Positions 16,108 through 25,129 of a stretch of 54,229 nucleotides of DNA are shown piece by piece. This DNA is from Phaeobacter sp. HF9A (lineage in GTDB: Bacteria; Pseudomonadota; Alphaproteobacteria; Rhodobacterales; Rhodobacteraceae): positions 1 to 54,229 of the forward strand of contig NZ_JAATOX010000014.1 in NCBI RefSeq assembly GCF_011806385.1, given 5' to 3'. The translations under genes and the position numbers were made by a program. Below the pieces are notes generated by a model. It did no database searches and was not told where the DNA came from. It saw nothing but the letters and a program-made list of their open reading frames with translations. Every line of letters starts with the position of its first letter. The first letter of the stretch is position 1.

Positions 16108-16869
16108 TCAGTCGGCCTCTGGCCTGCGCGCGGTGATCGCATAGCGGTGCTCGACGCGCCGAAGCAGCGACTTGCGCCACCCCAATTGCGCCGCCTGCGC
16201 GCGGTGGATCGGGCGCAGGTTGGTGTCGATCTGCACATCTTCAAACCCGGCCTCTTGTAGCAGGGCCGCAACCGCATCGGCCTGCGCGCCGCCCGAGAAA
16301 TGCACCCGGGACAGGATGCCCTGATGCTGCTTGACCCTCTCGCTGACCGCCGTCGGGGCCGAAAAGCGGGCAAAGAGCCGCGCCATCCAGGTCTTGGACA
16401 CAAAATCACCGTCCACCAGCAACAGCTGCCCACCCGGCGCAAGCAGACGATGCCATTCTGCAAAGGCCGCGGCAGGGTCCACCAAGGTCCAGACCAGATG
16501 TCGGGTCACGATGACGTCGACGCTGGCATTCGGCAACATTGTCCGCTCCGCATCCGCCTGATGAAAGGTCACATCCGGCAGCTTCGCCCGCGCCCGCTCC
16601 AGCATCGCCTCCGACCAGTCCAAGCCGGTGACAGCAAAGCCAAGCCGCTTGCACAGCCGCGAGATTTCCCCGGTGCCTGAGGCAAGATCCAACAACCTGC
16701 GCCCCTCCGCCGGACCAAGGTGGCGGCGAAAGAGATGTTCCCAGGCGGCCATCTCGGCCCCGTCTGCGATGCGATGCCCCGGATCATTGTCGAACCCGGC
16801 GGCCCGCATCGACCAATAGTCCCGGATATCATCCCGCAGATCGCGATTGGACCCTGTGACAGATTGCAT
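16108..16869 (-). CDS. Class I SAM-dependent methyltransferase
   Basis: 253 aa. SAM-binding motif I LLDLASGTGE (59-68), then GLDWSEAML, VTFHQADAERTMLPNASVDVIVTRHLVWTL and a LLLVDGDF strand, as in UbiE/Methyltransf_11-like enzymes. GGAGG lies 8 bases before the ATG. It diverges from the iron-siderophore-type ABC operon, raising the possibility of a metal- or siderophore-linked substrate, but the substrate cannot be told from sequence. It converges with the peptidase gene with a 38-base gap that holds no clear hairpin. Confidence 0.85.
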   Translation of the reverse strand: MQSVTGSNRDLRDDIRDYWSMRAAGFDNDPGHRIADGAEMAAWEHLFRRHLGPAEGRRLLDLASGTGEISRLCKRLGFAVTGLDWSEAMLERARAKLPDVTFHQADAERTMLPNASVDVIVTRHLVWTLVDPAAAFAEWHRLLAPGGQLLLVDGDFVSKTWMARLFARFSAPTAVSERVKQHQGILSRVHFSGGAQADAVAALLQEAGFEDVQIDTNLRPIHRAQAAQLGWRKSLLRRVEHRYAITARRPEAD

Positions 16870-16922
16870 GAACGTGACCTCCGATATGGACGGGGCGATG
16901 TCTGACGAAACCTAGTGATTTT

Positions 16923-16947
16923 GTCAACTTATATGATTGACTATAAT
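16923..16947 (+). promoter_or_regulatory. Candidate promoter and operator of the iron-type ABC operon
   Basis: GTCAA (16923-16927) and TTGAC (16937-16941) form an inverted repeat with a 9-base spacer, immediately followed by TATAAT (16942-16947). A TTGTCA (16921-16926) sits 15 bases ahead of the TATAAT as a possible -35. A repressor on the repeat would cover the -35 to -10 gap. Which iron regulator (RirA, Irr or Fur-like) cannot be decided. Confidence 0.4.
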
Positions 16948-16997
16948 ACTCGGAATTAATAGGGGATGGGCATTCTCACCTAACCAAGGACAGCATC

Positions 16998-18119
16998 ATG
17001 CCCCTTCGTTCCCTGTTCAGCGCCGCAGCGCTGACCGTCATCTCAGCCAGCCTCGTGCAAGCCGATCCCCTCACACTGACCGACATCACCGGTCGCGAGG
17101 TCACCGTCGACGCACCGGTCGAGCGGGTGATCCTGGGCGAAGGTCGGCAGATCTTCTTTGCCGCCGTCCTGGACCGGGATGACCCGTTTCACCGCGTCGT
17201 TGGCTGGCGCGATGATTTTCGCGAAGCCTCGCCCGAGAGTTACGACGCCTATGCGGAAAAATTCCCGGAGCTGACCGATATTCCGACTTTTGGCGGTTTC
17301 AAGGACGGCAGCTTTGACATCGAACAGGCGGTCTCGCTGAGCCCGGATGTGATCATCCTGAACCTGGAGGCCAAGGCCGCCACGGACGAGGCCAACTACG
17401 AGGAAAAGCTGGCAAAGGTCGGCATTCCGATCGTCTACGTGGACTTCCGCGAAAAGCCCTTTGAGCACACCCAAAAGTCGATGGAAATCATTGGCGAACT
17501 CTTTGGCAAGGAAGATCGCGCCGAAGAATTCAACGCCTTTTACGCCGAACAGCTGGCCCGCGTCACCGATGTGATTGACGCGCAGGACGACCTGAAACGC
17601 CCGCTGACCTTTGTCGAGCGCGCAGGCGGCTATTCTGAAGATTGCTGCATGTCCTTCGGCCATGGCAACTTCGGCACCTTTGTAGAACTCGCTGGCGGCG
17701 AGAACATGGCCAACCCCTTCATCCCAGGCACCTTCGGCACCGTCAATGCCGAGCAAATCATCGCCTCTGACCCCGATCAGATCGTGGTGACCGGCGGCAA
17801 TTGGGATGCCTATGTTCCCGGCGGCAACTGGATCGGCGTCGGCCCCGGCTCGGACGAGGCGGTTGCGACTCAAAAGCTCGCCGCCTTGATGGAACGGCCC
17901 GCCTTTACCGGTGTGAAAGCCGTCAAGGAGAACGAGGTCCACGCGATCTGGCACCAGTTCTACAACAATCCCTACAGCTTTATCGCGGTGCAGCGTCTGG
18001 CCACCTGGTTGCACCCGGAACTGTTCCCAGACCTCGACCCCGAGGAGACGCTGAAGGAGCTGCATGCGCGCTTCCTGCCGGTGGAGTATCGCCCCGGCTA
18101 CTGGGTATCGCTGAAATAA
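16998..18119 (+). CDS. ABC transporter substrate-binding protein, iron(III)/siderophore (FepB/FhuD) type
   Basis: 373 aa. A signal peptide (MPLRSLFSAAALTVISASLVQA, cleavage near A22) is followed by the type III binding-protein fold: LTDITGREVTVDAPVERVIL, then SLSPDVIILN, VGIPIVYVDFREKPFEHT and IIASDPDQIVVTGG. These are the conserved blocks of periplasmic siderophore, heme and cobalamin binders. It is longer than most (about 300-340 aa). First gene of a three-gene importer. A 9-bp stem-loop separates it from the permease gene. Confidence 0.9.
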   Translation: MPLRSLFSAAALTVISASLVQADPLTLTDITGREVTVDAPVERVILGEGRQIFFAAVLDRDDPFHRVVGWRDDFREASPESYDAYAEKFPELTDIPTFGGFKDGSFDIEQAVSLSPDVIILNLEAKAATDEANYEEKLAKVGIPIVYVDFREKPFEHTQKSMEIIGELFGKEDRAEEFNAFYAEQLARVTDVIDAQDDLKRPLTFVERAGGYSEDCCMSFGHGNFGTFVELAGGENMANPFIPGTFGTVNAEQIIASDPDQIVVTGGNWDAYVPGGNWIGVGPGSDEAVATQKLAALMERPAFTGVKAVKENEVHAIWHQFYNNPYSFIAVQRLATWLHPELFPDLDPEETLKELHARFLPVEYRPGYWVSLK

Positions 18120-18127
18120 CAACAAGC

Positions 18128-18149
18128 AAGGCGGCCTTTGGGCCGCCTT
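18128..18149 (+). terminator. Intercistronic stem-loop between binding protein and permease
   Basis: AAGGCGGCC (18128-18136), loop TTTG, GGCCGCCTT (18141-18149): a perfect 9-bp stem followed by TTGCGG. It starts 9 bases after the stop codon and ends just before the permease ribosome site GGAGG, so it can work as a partial terminator or 3' stabiliser. Confidence 0.75.
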
Positions 18150-18164
18150 TGCGGAGGACGACCA

Positions 18165-19238
18165 ATGAGCACCAGCCTGACTTCCAATCCCCCCCACACC
18201 GCATCGCACGCCATGGCCTACCGTGGTCTTGTGGCCCGCAGACTCGCAATTCTTCTGGGTCTGACCGGATTGCTGGTGCTGTCGGTTGCCGTCGATGTCT
18301 CGCTCGGCCCGGCCCGCTATGCGGTGTCCGATGTGTTGAAAACAATCTTTGCCCCCGCCAGTGTCGAGCTGCAAATGCGCGTTGTGGTCTGGGACATTCG
18401 CATGCCCATGGCGCTTCTGGCGGTCACCGTCGGGGCGAGCCTGTCACTGGCCGGGGCCCAGATGCAAACCATCCTCGCCAACCCTCTGGCCAGCCCCTTC
18501 ACACTCGGTCTCTCGGCAGCGGCGAGTTTTGGGGCCGCTTTGGCGATGGTGCTGGGCATTGCGATCTTTCCCGCCGCCGTGTCGCTGATGGTGCCCATCA
18601 ATGCCTTTGCCATGGCGATGATGGCGTCGCTGCTGATCTTTGGCCTGTCCACATTACGGGGCGTGACGGTAGAGACCATTGTTCTTCTGGGGATCGCGCT
18701 GGTCTTTACCTTCAACGCCGCGCTGGCCTTGCTCCAGTATTTCGCCTCTGAACAGGCGCTTTCGGCGGTGGTGTTCTGGACCATGGGCAGCCTGACCAAG
18801 GCGACCTGGGGCAAGGTGGCCATCACTGCCGCGATCCTCGTCATCTGCACGCCGCTGTTTGCCCGCCGCGCCTGGGCGCTGACCGCGATCCGGCTGGGCG
18901 AAACCCGCGCCGCCGCCATGGGGGTCCGGGTCAAACGCCTGCGACTGGAAGCCCTGATCCTGGTCTGCCTGCTTGCGGCTGTGCCGGTGTCCTTTGTCGG
19001 CACGATTGGTTTCATCGGCATTGTGGGGCCGCATGTGGCCCGCTTGCTGCTGGGCGAGGATCAGCGGTTTTTCCTGCCCGGCGCGATGCTTTCGGGGGCG
19101 GTGATCCTCTCGGCCACCTCTGTGCTGTCCAAGGCGCTGCTACCCGGTGCCGTGCTTCCCATCGGCATTATCACCGCATTGGTCGGGGTGCCCTTCTTCG
19201 CCGCCCTGATCCTGACAAAAGGACGCAAATCATGGTAA
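18165..19238 (+). CDS. FecCD-family iron-siderophore ABC permease
   Basis: 357 aa, start at 18165 with GGAGG 8 bases upstream. About ten hydrophobic spans and the FecCD family blocks: WDIRMPMALLAVTVGASLSL, AGAQMQTILANPLASPFTLG, GIALVFTFNAALALLQYF, TRAAAMGVRVKR and IGFIGIVGPHVARLLLG. It forms a homodimeric channel in the inner membrane with the downstream ATPase. Its stop overlaps the ATPase start. Confidence 0.93.
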   Translation: MSTSLTSNPPHTASHAMAYRGLVARRLAILLGLTGLLVLSVAVDVSLGPARYAVSDVLKTIFAPASVELQMRVVVWDIRMPMALLAVTVGASLSLAGAQMQTILANPLASPFTLGLSAAASFGAALAMVLGIAIFPAAVSLMVPINAFAMAMMASLLIFGLSTLRGVTVETIVLLGIALVFTFNAALALLQYFASEQALSAVVFWTMGSLTKATWGKVAITAAILVICTPLFARRAWALTAIRLGETRAAAMGVRVKRLRLEALILVCLLAAVPVSFVGTIGFIGIVGPHVARLLLGEDQRFFLPGAMLSGAVILSATSVLSKALLPGAVLPIGIITALVGVPFFAALILTKGRKSW

Positions 19239-19999
19239 CGCTTGAGCTGGACCACGTCGGCGCGCGCTATGGGCGCCGCGAAATCCTGTCAGACGCCAGC
19301 ACCCCGCCGATCCAGGGCGGCGTGCTGACCGCGCTGGTCGGGGCCAATGCGGCCGGCAAATCCACCCTATTCCGCCGCATCGCGGGGCAATTGTCAGGCC
19401 CCGGAACGGTGCGCCTCGCAGGCGCTGACAAGAGCGATCTGCGCTACATGCCACAGGACACCGCGATGACCGCAGCGCTGACGGTGTATGAATCCATCAT
19501 CCTGTCCCTGAAACAGGGCGCCGGCGGCTGGCGGCTTTCGCCACAGGAGCTGGAAGCGGTGGATACCGTGCTGCACCGCTTTGGCATATCGCATCTGGCG
19601 GATCGGCAATTGCCGGAACTCTCCGGCGGTCAGCGACAGGCGGTCTCGATCGCCCAGACGCTGGTCACCGGTCCGCGCGCCGTCTTGATGGACGAACCGA
19701 CCTCGGCGCTGGACCTCTACCGCCAATACGAGGTGCTGGACGCGCTCAGCGCCTATGCGCGTGACACCGGGGCCGTTATCCTTCTGGCACTGCACGATCT
19801 GAACCAGGTCATGCGCTGCTGCACGACCACCATGGCCCTGGCCGAGGGGCGCATCCTGGCTACCGGTCCCACACTGGAGGTGCTGACACCGGCCCTGATC
19901 CGGCAGCTCTACGGAATTGACAGCCGGGTGGAGCGTTGCTCGCGGGGCTGCCCGATGATGATCGTGGACGGCCCGTCGATGGCGGCAGCGGCAGAATAG
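19232..19999 (+). CDS. Iron-siderophore ABC transporter ATP-binding protein (FecE/FepC type)
   Basis: 255 aa. Walker A GANAAGKS (37-44), Q-loop LRYMPQD, signature LSGGQRQAVSIAQ, Walker B AVLMDEP and switch LLALHDLN. Overlaps the permease stop by 7 bases, indicating translational coupling. The C-terminus contains a CSRGCPMM cysteine pair seen in some FecE-like ATPases. Converges with the arsenic operon, with a shared hairpin region at 20029-20049. Confidence 0.93.
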   Translation: MVTLELDHVGARYGRREILSDASTPPIQGGVLTALVGANAAGKSTLFRRIAGQLSGPGTVRLAGADKSDLRYMPQDTAMTAALTVYESIILSLKQGAGGWRLSPQELEAVDTVLHRFGISHLADRQLPELSGGQRQAVSIAQTLVTGPRAVLMDEPTSALDLYRQYEVLDALSAYARDTGAVILLALHDLNQVMRCCTTTMALAEGRILATGPTLEVLTPALIRQLYGIDSRVERCSRGCPMMIVDGPSMAAAAE

Positions 20000-20028
20000 G
20001 GAACGCGCCCAAAAGAAGCAGAAACGGT

Positions 20029-20049
20029 ATAGCAGCGCCTTGCTGCTAT
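20029..20049. terminator. Stem-loop between convergent iron ABC and arsenic operons
   Basis: ATAGCAGC (20029-20036), loop GCCTT, GCTGCTAT (20042-20049): perfect 8-bp stem overlapping the acr3 stop codon. On the minus strand it is followed after a few bases by a T-rich stretch (TTTCTGCTTCTTTT), so it could terminate the arsenic operon. Confidence 0.5.
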
Positions 20050-21071
20050 GCCCCTCCGGTCGTTTCAGGGAAGCGGTTCCTTGTGGAATTTGCAAAGGCC
20101 ACAAGCGACAGCATCACCGGGACCTCGACCAGCACGCCAACCACGGTGGCCAGCGCCGCGCCGGAATTGAGGCCAAACAGGCTGATGGCCACGGCCACGG
20201 CGAGCTCGAAGAAGTTCGACGTGCCGATCATGGCGCAGGGGGCGGCGATCCGATGCGGCACCCGCAACACGAAGGCGGCGCCATAGGCCAGCGCAAAGAT
20301 GCCATAGCTCTGGATCAGGATCGGCACCGCGATCAGGCCGATCACCATGGGCCGCGCCAGAATGACCTCGCCCTGAAGCCCAAACAGGATCGCAACCGTC
20401 GCCACCAGCCCGATCATCGACAGGGGTTTGATGCGCGCGGCGAAGGCGTCTATGGCCTCTGGCCGCGCCAGTATGCGACGCGTCACCAGCCCGGCCAGCA
20501 AGGGCAGCACAACATAGAGCAAGGTCGCCAGCACCAGCGTCTCCCACGGCACCGCGATATCCGTCACCCCGAGCAAAAAGGCCACGATCGGCGCAAAGGC
20601 CACCACCATGATCAGATCGTTCACCGAAACCTGCACCAGCGTATAGGTGGCATCGCCGCGGGTGAGCTGCGACCAGACAAACACCATCGCCGTGCAGGGC
20701 GCCGCCCCCAGCAGGATCAGCCCGGCGACATATTGCGCCGCGTCCTGAGGCGAGATCAGCGGCGCAAAGAGATGCTCGAAGAACAGAACCGCCAGCAGCG
20801 CCATGCTGAAGGGCTTGATCAACCAGTTCACCACCAATGTCACCAGCAACCCTTTTGGCTGCCGCGCGACCCCGGCGACCGCGCCAAAATCCACGTTGAC
20901 CATCATCGGATAGACCATTGCCCAGATCAGCACCGCCACCACCAGGTTGATCGAGGCGACCTCGGCGGCCGCCACCGCCTGCACCAGTCCCGGCGCGACC
21001 GCACCGATGCCGATGCCCGCCAGCATCGCCAGCGCCACCCAGAGGGTCAGAAAACGTTCAAAGCTGCTCAT
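20046..21071 (-). CDS. acr3: Arsenite efflux transporter Acr3
   Basis: 341 aa membrane protein with ten predicted spans of the bile-acid:Na+ symporter fold. The Acr3 signature [20 protein letters not shown] holds the essential Cys in TM4; VSVNDLIMV and the late [20 protein letters not shown] are also family hallmarks. It exports As(III) across the inner membrane, the end product of ArsC. Last gene of a four-gene operon in which every junction is a 4-base ATGA overlap. Confidence 0.95.
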   Translation of the reverse strand: MSSFERFLTLWVALAMLAGIGIGAVAPGLVQAVAAAEVASINLVVAVLIWAMVYPMMVNVDFGAVAGVARQPKGLLVTLVVNWLIKPFSMALLAVLFFEHLFAPLISPQDAAQYVAGLILLGAAPCTAMVFVWSQLTRGDATYTLVQVSVNDLIMVVAFAPIVAFLLGVTDIAVPWETLVLATLLYVVLPLLAGLVTRRILARPEAIDAFAARIKPLSMIGLVATVAILFGLQGEVILARPMVIGLIAVPILIQSYGIFALAYGAAFVLRVPHRIAAPCAMIGTSNFFELAVAVAISLFGLNSGAALATVVGVLVEVPVMLSLVAFANSTRNRFPETTGGA

Positions 21072-22336
21072 GCTGTGGCCTCATGTGTGTGTTCTCCGCT
21101 CAGGCGCCCGGAGGTCAGCGCCGCCAATGCAACCATCACCGTGGCGGCGCCCAGGACAAGAGGCAAGCCGCCAATCTGATAGGTGAGCCCCGAGAGCAGC
21201 GTGCCCAGCAAGCGCCCCGCCGCATTGGCCATATAGTAAAACCCGACATCCATCGTCACCCGCTCCGCCTTTGTGAAGGCAAGGATCAGATAGGAATGCA
21301 GCGCCGAATTGATCGCAAATAGCGCGCCAAAGCACAGCAGGCCCAGCACCAGCGTCACCGTCAACCACGGCGCGGGTCCCGACGCCACCAGCACTGCCCC
21401 CGTCAGCGCGGCGGGAACCAGCGCGAGCATGCCCGCCCAGCGCCGCGCCGCGCCGATCAGCTCCGCCTCCGGGCGCTTGCCCGCCCGCAGGATCTTGGGC
21501 GCGCTGGCCTGCACTGCGCCGTACATGATCACCCAGATCGCCATGAAGCTGCCGATCAGAAAGAAGGCCGCGCGATTGCCGTCCTCGCTGCCATCCGACA
21601 GCACCGCGTAGAAATAGATCGGGATGCCCACCACGAACCAGACGTCGCGCGCGCCAAACAGGAACACCCGCGCCGCCGACAGCCAGTTGACGTTGGATGA
21701 TTTGGAAAACACCTCGGAGAACTTGGCCCCCTTGCGCCCCTTGGGTAGCCCGGCGGGCATCAGCAGCGACACCGCTGCCAGGATCACCGCCAGCACCAGC
21801 GCCATGATCAGCACCGACCAGACAAAGCCCAGGGTCGCCAGCAGCCCCGCGCCCAGAAGAAAGCCCAGCCCTTTTACGGCGTTTTTTGATCCGGTCAGCA
21901 CCGCGACCCAGCGAAACAGGCCGCCGTCCTCGCTCGGGGCCAGCAGCTTGACGGCAGATTTCGACGACATCTTCGCCAGATCCTTGGCCACGCCGCTTGC
22001 CCCCTGCACGATCATGACAAAGGCCACCGATGTGCCAATCGCCCAGGCCGGGTCCAGTTGCGTCAGCGCCAGAAGCGCGCCAACCTGAAGCGCCAAGCCG
22101 GCATAGAGCGTCGATGTCAGGCCAAACCTCGCCGCGATCCAACCCGCGGCAAGGTTGGTGCCCATACCAGCGATCTCGTAGAGGACAAAGAGATAGGCCA
22201 GCTGCACCGGAGAAAACCCCAGCGTGTGAAAATGCAGCAGGACCAGCATCCTGAGCGCCCCATCGGTGAGCATGAAGGCCCAATAGGCCGCCGTCACCGC
22301 GATATAGGCCGCAAGGCCCTCGGGCTTCTGGTTCAC
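21068..22336 (-). CDS. arsJ: Organoarsenical efflux MFS transporter ArsJ
   Basis: 422 aa, twelve-span MFS protein with the ArsJ pattern: start [23 protein letters not shown], then [55 protein letters not shown] and [16 protein letters not shown]. ArsJ exports 1-arseno-3-phosphoglycerate, which the adjacent glyceraldehyde-3-phosphate dehydrogenase makes from arsenate. The neighbour gene makes the call secure. Overlaps both neighbours by 4 bases. Confidence 0.95.
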   Translation of the reverse strand: MNQKPEGLAAYIAVTAAYWAFMLTDGALRMLVLLHFHTLGFSPVQLAYLFVLYEIAGMGTNLAAGWIAARFGLTSTLYAGLALQVGALLALTQLDPAWAIGTSVAFVMIVQGASGVAKDLAKMSSKSAVKLLAPSEDGGLFRWVAVLTGSKNAVKGLGFLLGAGLLATLGFVWSVLIMALVLAVILAAVSLLMPAGLPKGRKGAKFSEVFSKSSNVNWLSAARVFLFGARDVWFVVGIPIYFYAVLSDGSEDGNRAAFFLIGSFMAIWVIMYGAVQASAPKILRAGKRPEAELIGAARRWAGMLALVPAALTGAVLVASGPAPWLTVTLVLGLLCFGALFAINSALHSYLILAFTKAERVTMDVGFYYMANAAGRLLGTLLSGLTYQIGGLPLVLGAATVMVALAALTSGRLSGEHTHEATA

Positions 22337-23331
22337 AGCGAGGCCCCGACCATCAGGGCGACATCTACCAGCCGATGCGCATAGCCTATTTCATTGTCAT
22401 ACCAGGCGTAGATCTTCACTTGCGTGCCGTTCACCACCATGGTGGAGGGCGCATCAATGATCGAAGAGCGGCTGTCGTTGGTATAGTCCGCCGAGACCAA
22501 CGGGCGTTCCTCATAGCCCAGGATGCCCTTCAGCGCGCCCTCGGCTGCTGCCTTGAAGAAGCCGTTGACCTCCTCTGCCGTGGTTGCCCGCTCCACCTCG
22601 AACACACAGTCGGTGAGCGAGGCATTCAGCAACGGCACCCGCACCGCGTGGCCGTTCAGGCGGCCTTTGAGCTCGGGATAGATCAGCGTGATCGCGGTGG
22701 CGGAGCCGGTGGTGGTCGGGATCAGCGAATTCAGCGCCGAACGCGCACGTCGCAGATCCTTGGCCGGACGGTCCACGATGGTCTGGGTATTGGTCACGTC
22801 GTGGATGGTGGTCATCGACCCGTGTTTGATACCGAGATTTTCGTGAATAACCTTGACCACCGGCGCCAGACAGTTGGTCGTGCAGGAGGCCGCCGTGACA
22901 ATGCGGTGCTGGGCCGGGTCGTAAGTCTCGGCGTTCACACCACAAACGATATTGGCGGTCGGCCCGTCTTTGACAGGCGCGGAGACCACAACCTTTTTCA
23001 CGCCCGCATCAAAATAGGGCGCGAGCCTGGCCTCGGTCTTGAACACGCCGGTGCAGTCGATCACCACATCCACGCCTGCCAGCGGCAAGGCCGAGAGATC
23101 CCGCACGCCGAGGAAGGGCAAATGAGTGCCGTTGATGGTGACGCTCTCCGCGTCATGCGCGAAACTCGCGTCCCATCGCCCATGCACGGTGTCAAACTCC
23201 AACAGATGCGCATGCATCTCCGGGTCGCCAACGGCGTCATTGATCCAGGCAATATTGGCGCCACTCTCCAGAAGCGGTTTCAGCGCCAGCTTGCCCATGC
23301 GGCCAAGGCCATTCAATGCGTAGGTTGTCAT
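22333..23331 (-). CDS. ArsJ-associated glyceraldehyde-3-phosphate dehydrogenase
   Basis: 332 aa. Nucleotide-binding start [14 protein letters not shown], catalytic Cys in [11 protein letters not shown], His in [10 protein letters not shown], and [11 protein letters not shown] near the end. It is divergent from housekeeping Gap (for example NGLGRMGK rather than NGFGRIGR), as is usual for arsenic-operon copies. It arsenylates glyceraldehyde-3-phosphate to the unstable 1-arseno-3-phosphoglycerate, exported by ArsJ. Context is decisive. Confidence 0.93.
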   Translation of the reverse strand: MTTYALNGLGRMGKLALKPLLESGANIAWINDAVGDPEMHAHLLEFDTVHGRWDASFAHDAESVTINGTHLPFLGVRDLSALPLAGVDVVIDCTGVFKTEARLAPYFDAGVKKVVVSAPVKDGPTANIVCGVNAETYDPAQHRIVTAASCTTNCLAPVVKVIHENLGIKHGSMTTIHDVTNTQTIVDRPAKDLRRARSALNSLIPTTTGSATAITLIYPELKGRLNGHAVRVPLLNASLTDCVFEVERATTAEEVNGFFKAAAEGALKGILGYEERPLVSADYTNDSRSSIIDAPSTMVVNGTQVKIYAWYDNEIGYAHRLVDVALMVGASL

Positions 23332-24161
23332 GCGGTTTCCTCAGTCATGTTGCGGCCAATCTCGTCGATGGCGGTTTGCAGGGCGATGCGATCCAGGCTG
23401 GCCACGGGCAGCGCCGCGAAGGCTTCGATTCGCTGCTTGAGCGCCCCATAGGCCTGCTGGAACGCGAGGCTTTTTTCGGCGTCGGTTCCCTCGGCGCGGA
23501 CCGGGTCAGGCATGCCCCAATGGCCGCTGACCGGCTGGCCTCGCCATGCGGGGCAATCCTCGTTGGCCGCCTGATTGCAGACGGTAAAGACAAAATCCAT
23601 CTCCACCGCACCCGGCCCGGAAAACTCGCTCAGGTTCTTGGCCCGCAACCCGGAGATATCATGCCCCTTGTCGCGCAACAGCTTCAGCGCAAAGGGATTC
23701 AGCTCCGAATGAGGCTTTGTCCCCGCCGAATAGACCGTGAAGCGGTCCCCCGCATGCTGGCGCAGGATAGCCTCGGCAAAGATCGACCGGGCGGAATTCC
23801 CGGTGCAGATAAACAGAACATTATAGCTGCGGTCAGACATTGGACGCACTCCTGTGCTCAAAGGAAGGCAAAGATCTGGTCGGCCAAGGCAACAGTCAGA
23901 GAACAGGGATCCAAACATCTGTCGCACATTTGCCATGTGAATGGAGTAAAGTAGCGATGTCCCGTCGCGTTCCTGCGTCACCAGCCCGACGCGGTGCAAT
24001 GCCGCCAGATAGCTGGACATGGTGCTGGACTTGATGCCAAGCGCCGAGGCCAGCTCCCCCGCCGGCACGCGATCCGGGAACCGGCGCATCAGCAGGCAGA
24101 ACACAGACAATCGCTGCGGGTGACCAAGGGTGGTCAGTTGATCGGGAATCGTTTTTTCCAT
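23328..24161 (-). CDS. ArsR-ArsC fusion: arsenic-responsive repressor joined to LMW-phosphatase-type arsenate reductase
   Basis: 277 aa. Residues 1-100 are an ArsR/SmtB winged helix ([36 protein letters not shown], then [11 protein letters not shown]) ending in a Cys cluster C90, C91, C98 that could bind As(III). After a short linker, residues 111-260 are an arsenate reductase of the low-molecular-weight phosphatase fold: C119-TGNSA-R125, with redox relay candidates C195 and C203 ([10 protein letters not shown]). The protein would both repress the operon and reduce As(V). An AGGAG placed 8 bases before internal Met108 suggests separate ArsC may also be made. The start ATG overlaps an inverted repeat and lacks a clear ribosome site. 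Confidence 0.93.
   Translation of the reverse strand: MEKTIPDQLTTLGHPQRLSVFCLLMRRFPDRVPAGELASALGIKSSTMSSYLAALHRVGLVTQERDGTSLLYSIHMANVRQMFGSLFSDCCLGRPDLCLPLSTGVRPMSDRSYNVLFICTGNSARSIFAEAILRQHAGDRFTVYSAGTKPHSELNPFALKLLRDKGHDISGLRAKNLSEFSGPGAVEMDFVFTVCNQAANEDCPAWRGQPVSGHWGMPDPVRAEGTDAEKSLAFQQAYGALKQRIEAFAALPVASLDRIALQTAIDEIGRNMTEETA
23849..23853 (-). promoter_or_regulatory. Internal Shine-Dalgarno AGGAG before the ArsC half of the fusion
   Basis: On the minus strand AGGAG, then 8 bases, then in-frame ATG at 23840 (Met108, [10 protein letters not shown]), exactly where the reductase domain begins. This is optimal spacing, so either a free ArsC of 170 aa is also translated or this is the relic of a once separate gene. 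Confidence 0.55.
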
Positions 24162-24183
24162 ATTTCATGGATATTCGAAATAT
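24160..24183 (-). promoter_or_regulatory. Candidate ArsR operator
   Basis: ATATTTC (24160-24166) and GAAATAT (24177-24183) are a perfect 7-bp inverted repeat with a 10-base centre; it also contains the near-palindrome ATATTCGAAATAT (24171-24183). It covers the start codon of the arsR-arsC gene, a position typical of autorepression. Confidence 0.6.
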
Positions 24184-24286
24184 AGAGCGGCAGCAAATGA
24201 AGTTTTTGTAATGGATGCTGCGCATCTTCACCGGTGTTGTTTGCTGTGACGCGCCCACGTCACAGCAACACCTAGCCGGGATCAGC

Positions 24287-25129
24287 TCAGGCGATTTCGC
24301 GAGACGACGCCCAGCGCGTCAAAATCACCCGGCGCACAAAGGCGATCAAGAAAAACGTCGTGAGGATCAGCACAACGGTGGGCGCCGGCGCGCTATCGAG
24401 AAAGAAGCTCAGATAAGCCCCCAACAGCATCGCCGTCATGCAGACCACGACCGAGACCGCGAGCATCCGCCCAAAGCTGCGCACCAACAAGAACGCGGTC
24501 GCGCCGGGCGCGATCAGCAGCCCCACCGCCAGGATCAGCCCCGTCGCCGACAGAGTGGCCACGATGGTCAGCGACAGGATGGTCAGCAAACCATAGTGCA
24601 GCAGCCCCACCGGCAGGCCCGAGGCGCGGGCCTGCGCGGGATCAAAGGCATGCAGCATCAGGTCTTTCCACTTCAGGAGCAACGCCCCCGCGACCAATAC
24701 CGAGATCACCCCCGCCGTCCACAGATCCTGCGCCCCGACCCCCAGCATATTGCCAAACAGGATATGATCGAGATGCACATTGGTGTGGAGCGAGACATAG
24801 ATCACGATGCCCAGCCCAAACATGCCAGAAAACACCACCCCCATGACGGTATCCTGCTTGATGCGGCTGTTTTCCGACAGATACCCCGTCGCCAGCGCCG
24901 TCAGCATGCCAGCGGCAAAGGCCCCAAGGATCAGCGGAAAGCCCAGCACATAGGCCAGCACAATCCCCGGCAGCACCGCATGGCTGACCGCATCCCCCAT
25001 CAAGGCCCAGCCCTTCAGCACCAGAAAACAGGACAAAAGCGCCGTCGGCACCGAGACAATCACCGAGATCCAAAAGGCATTCTGCATGAAGGGGAACTGA
25101 AACGGAAAGAGAAGCGCATCCCACATCAC
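24287..25129 (-). CDS. sitD: Manganese/iron ABC transporter permease (SitD/ZnuB type)
   Basis: 280 aa, about eight membrane spans, ABC-3 family. Conserved blocks: FMQNAFWISVIVSVPTALLSC, LVLKGWALMGDAVSHAVLPGIVLAY, GLGIVIYVSLHTNVHLDHILFGNMLG and LLIAPGATAFLLV. Second permease of a pair; it begins 4 bases inside the end of the first. SitABCD-type importers bring in Mn(II) and sometimes Fe(II); with two permeases the Sit/Yfe assignment is favoured over the Znu system, which has one. Confidence 0.88.
   Translation of the reverse strand: MMWDALLFPFQFPFMQNAFWISVIVSVPTALLSCFLVLKGWALMGDAVSHAVLPGIVLAYVLGFPLILGAFAAGMLTALATGYLSENSRIKQDTVMGVVFSGMFGLGIVIYVSLHTNVHLDHILFGNMLGVGAQDLWTAGVISVLVAGALLLKWKDLMLHAFDPAQARASGLPVGLLHYGLLTILSLTIVATLSATGLILAVGLLIAPGATAFLLVRSFGRMLAVSVVVCMTAMLLGAYLSFFLDSAPAPTVVLILTTFFLIAFVRRVILTRWASSREIA

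Noticed and set aside
20040-21179. 379-codon open frame on the plus strand opposite acr3
   Set aside because: It is antisense to a clear Acr3 and rich in Gln, His and Arg, the usual composition of a shadow frame in GC-rich DNA. No family resemblance.
21081-22283. 400-codon minus-strand frame overlapping arsJ in another frame
   Set aside because: Same strand, shifted frame of arsJ, rich in Gly, Arg and Asp; the ArsJ frame has all family motifs.
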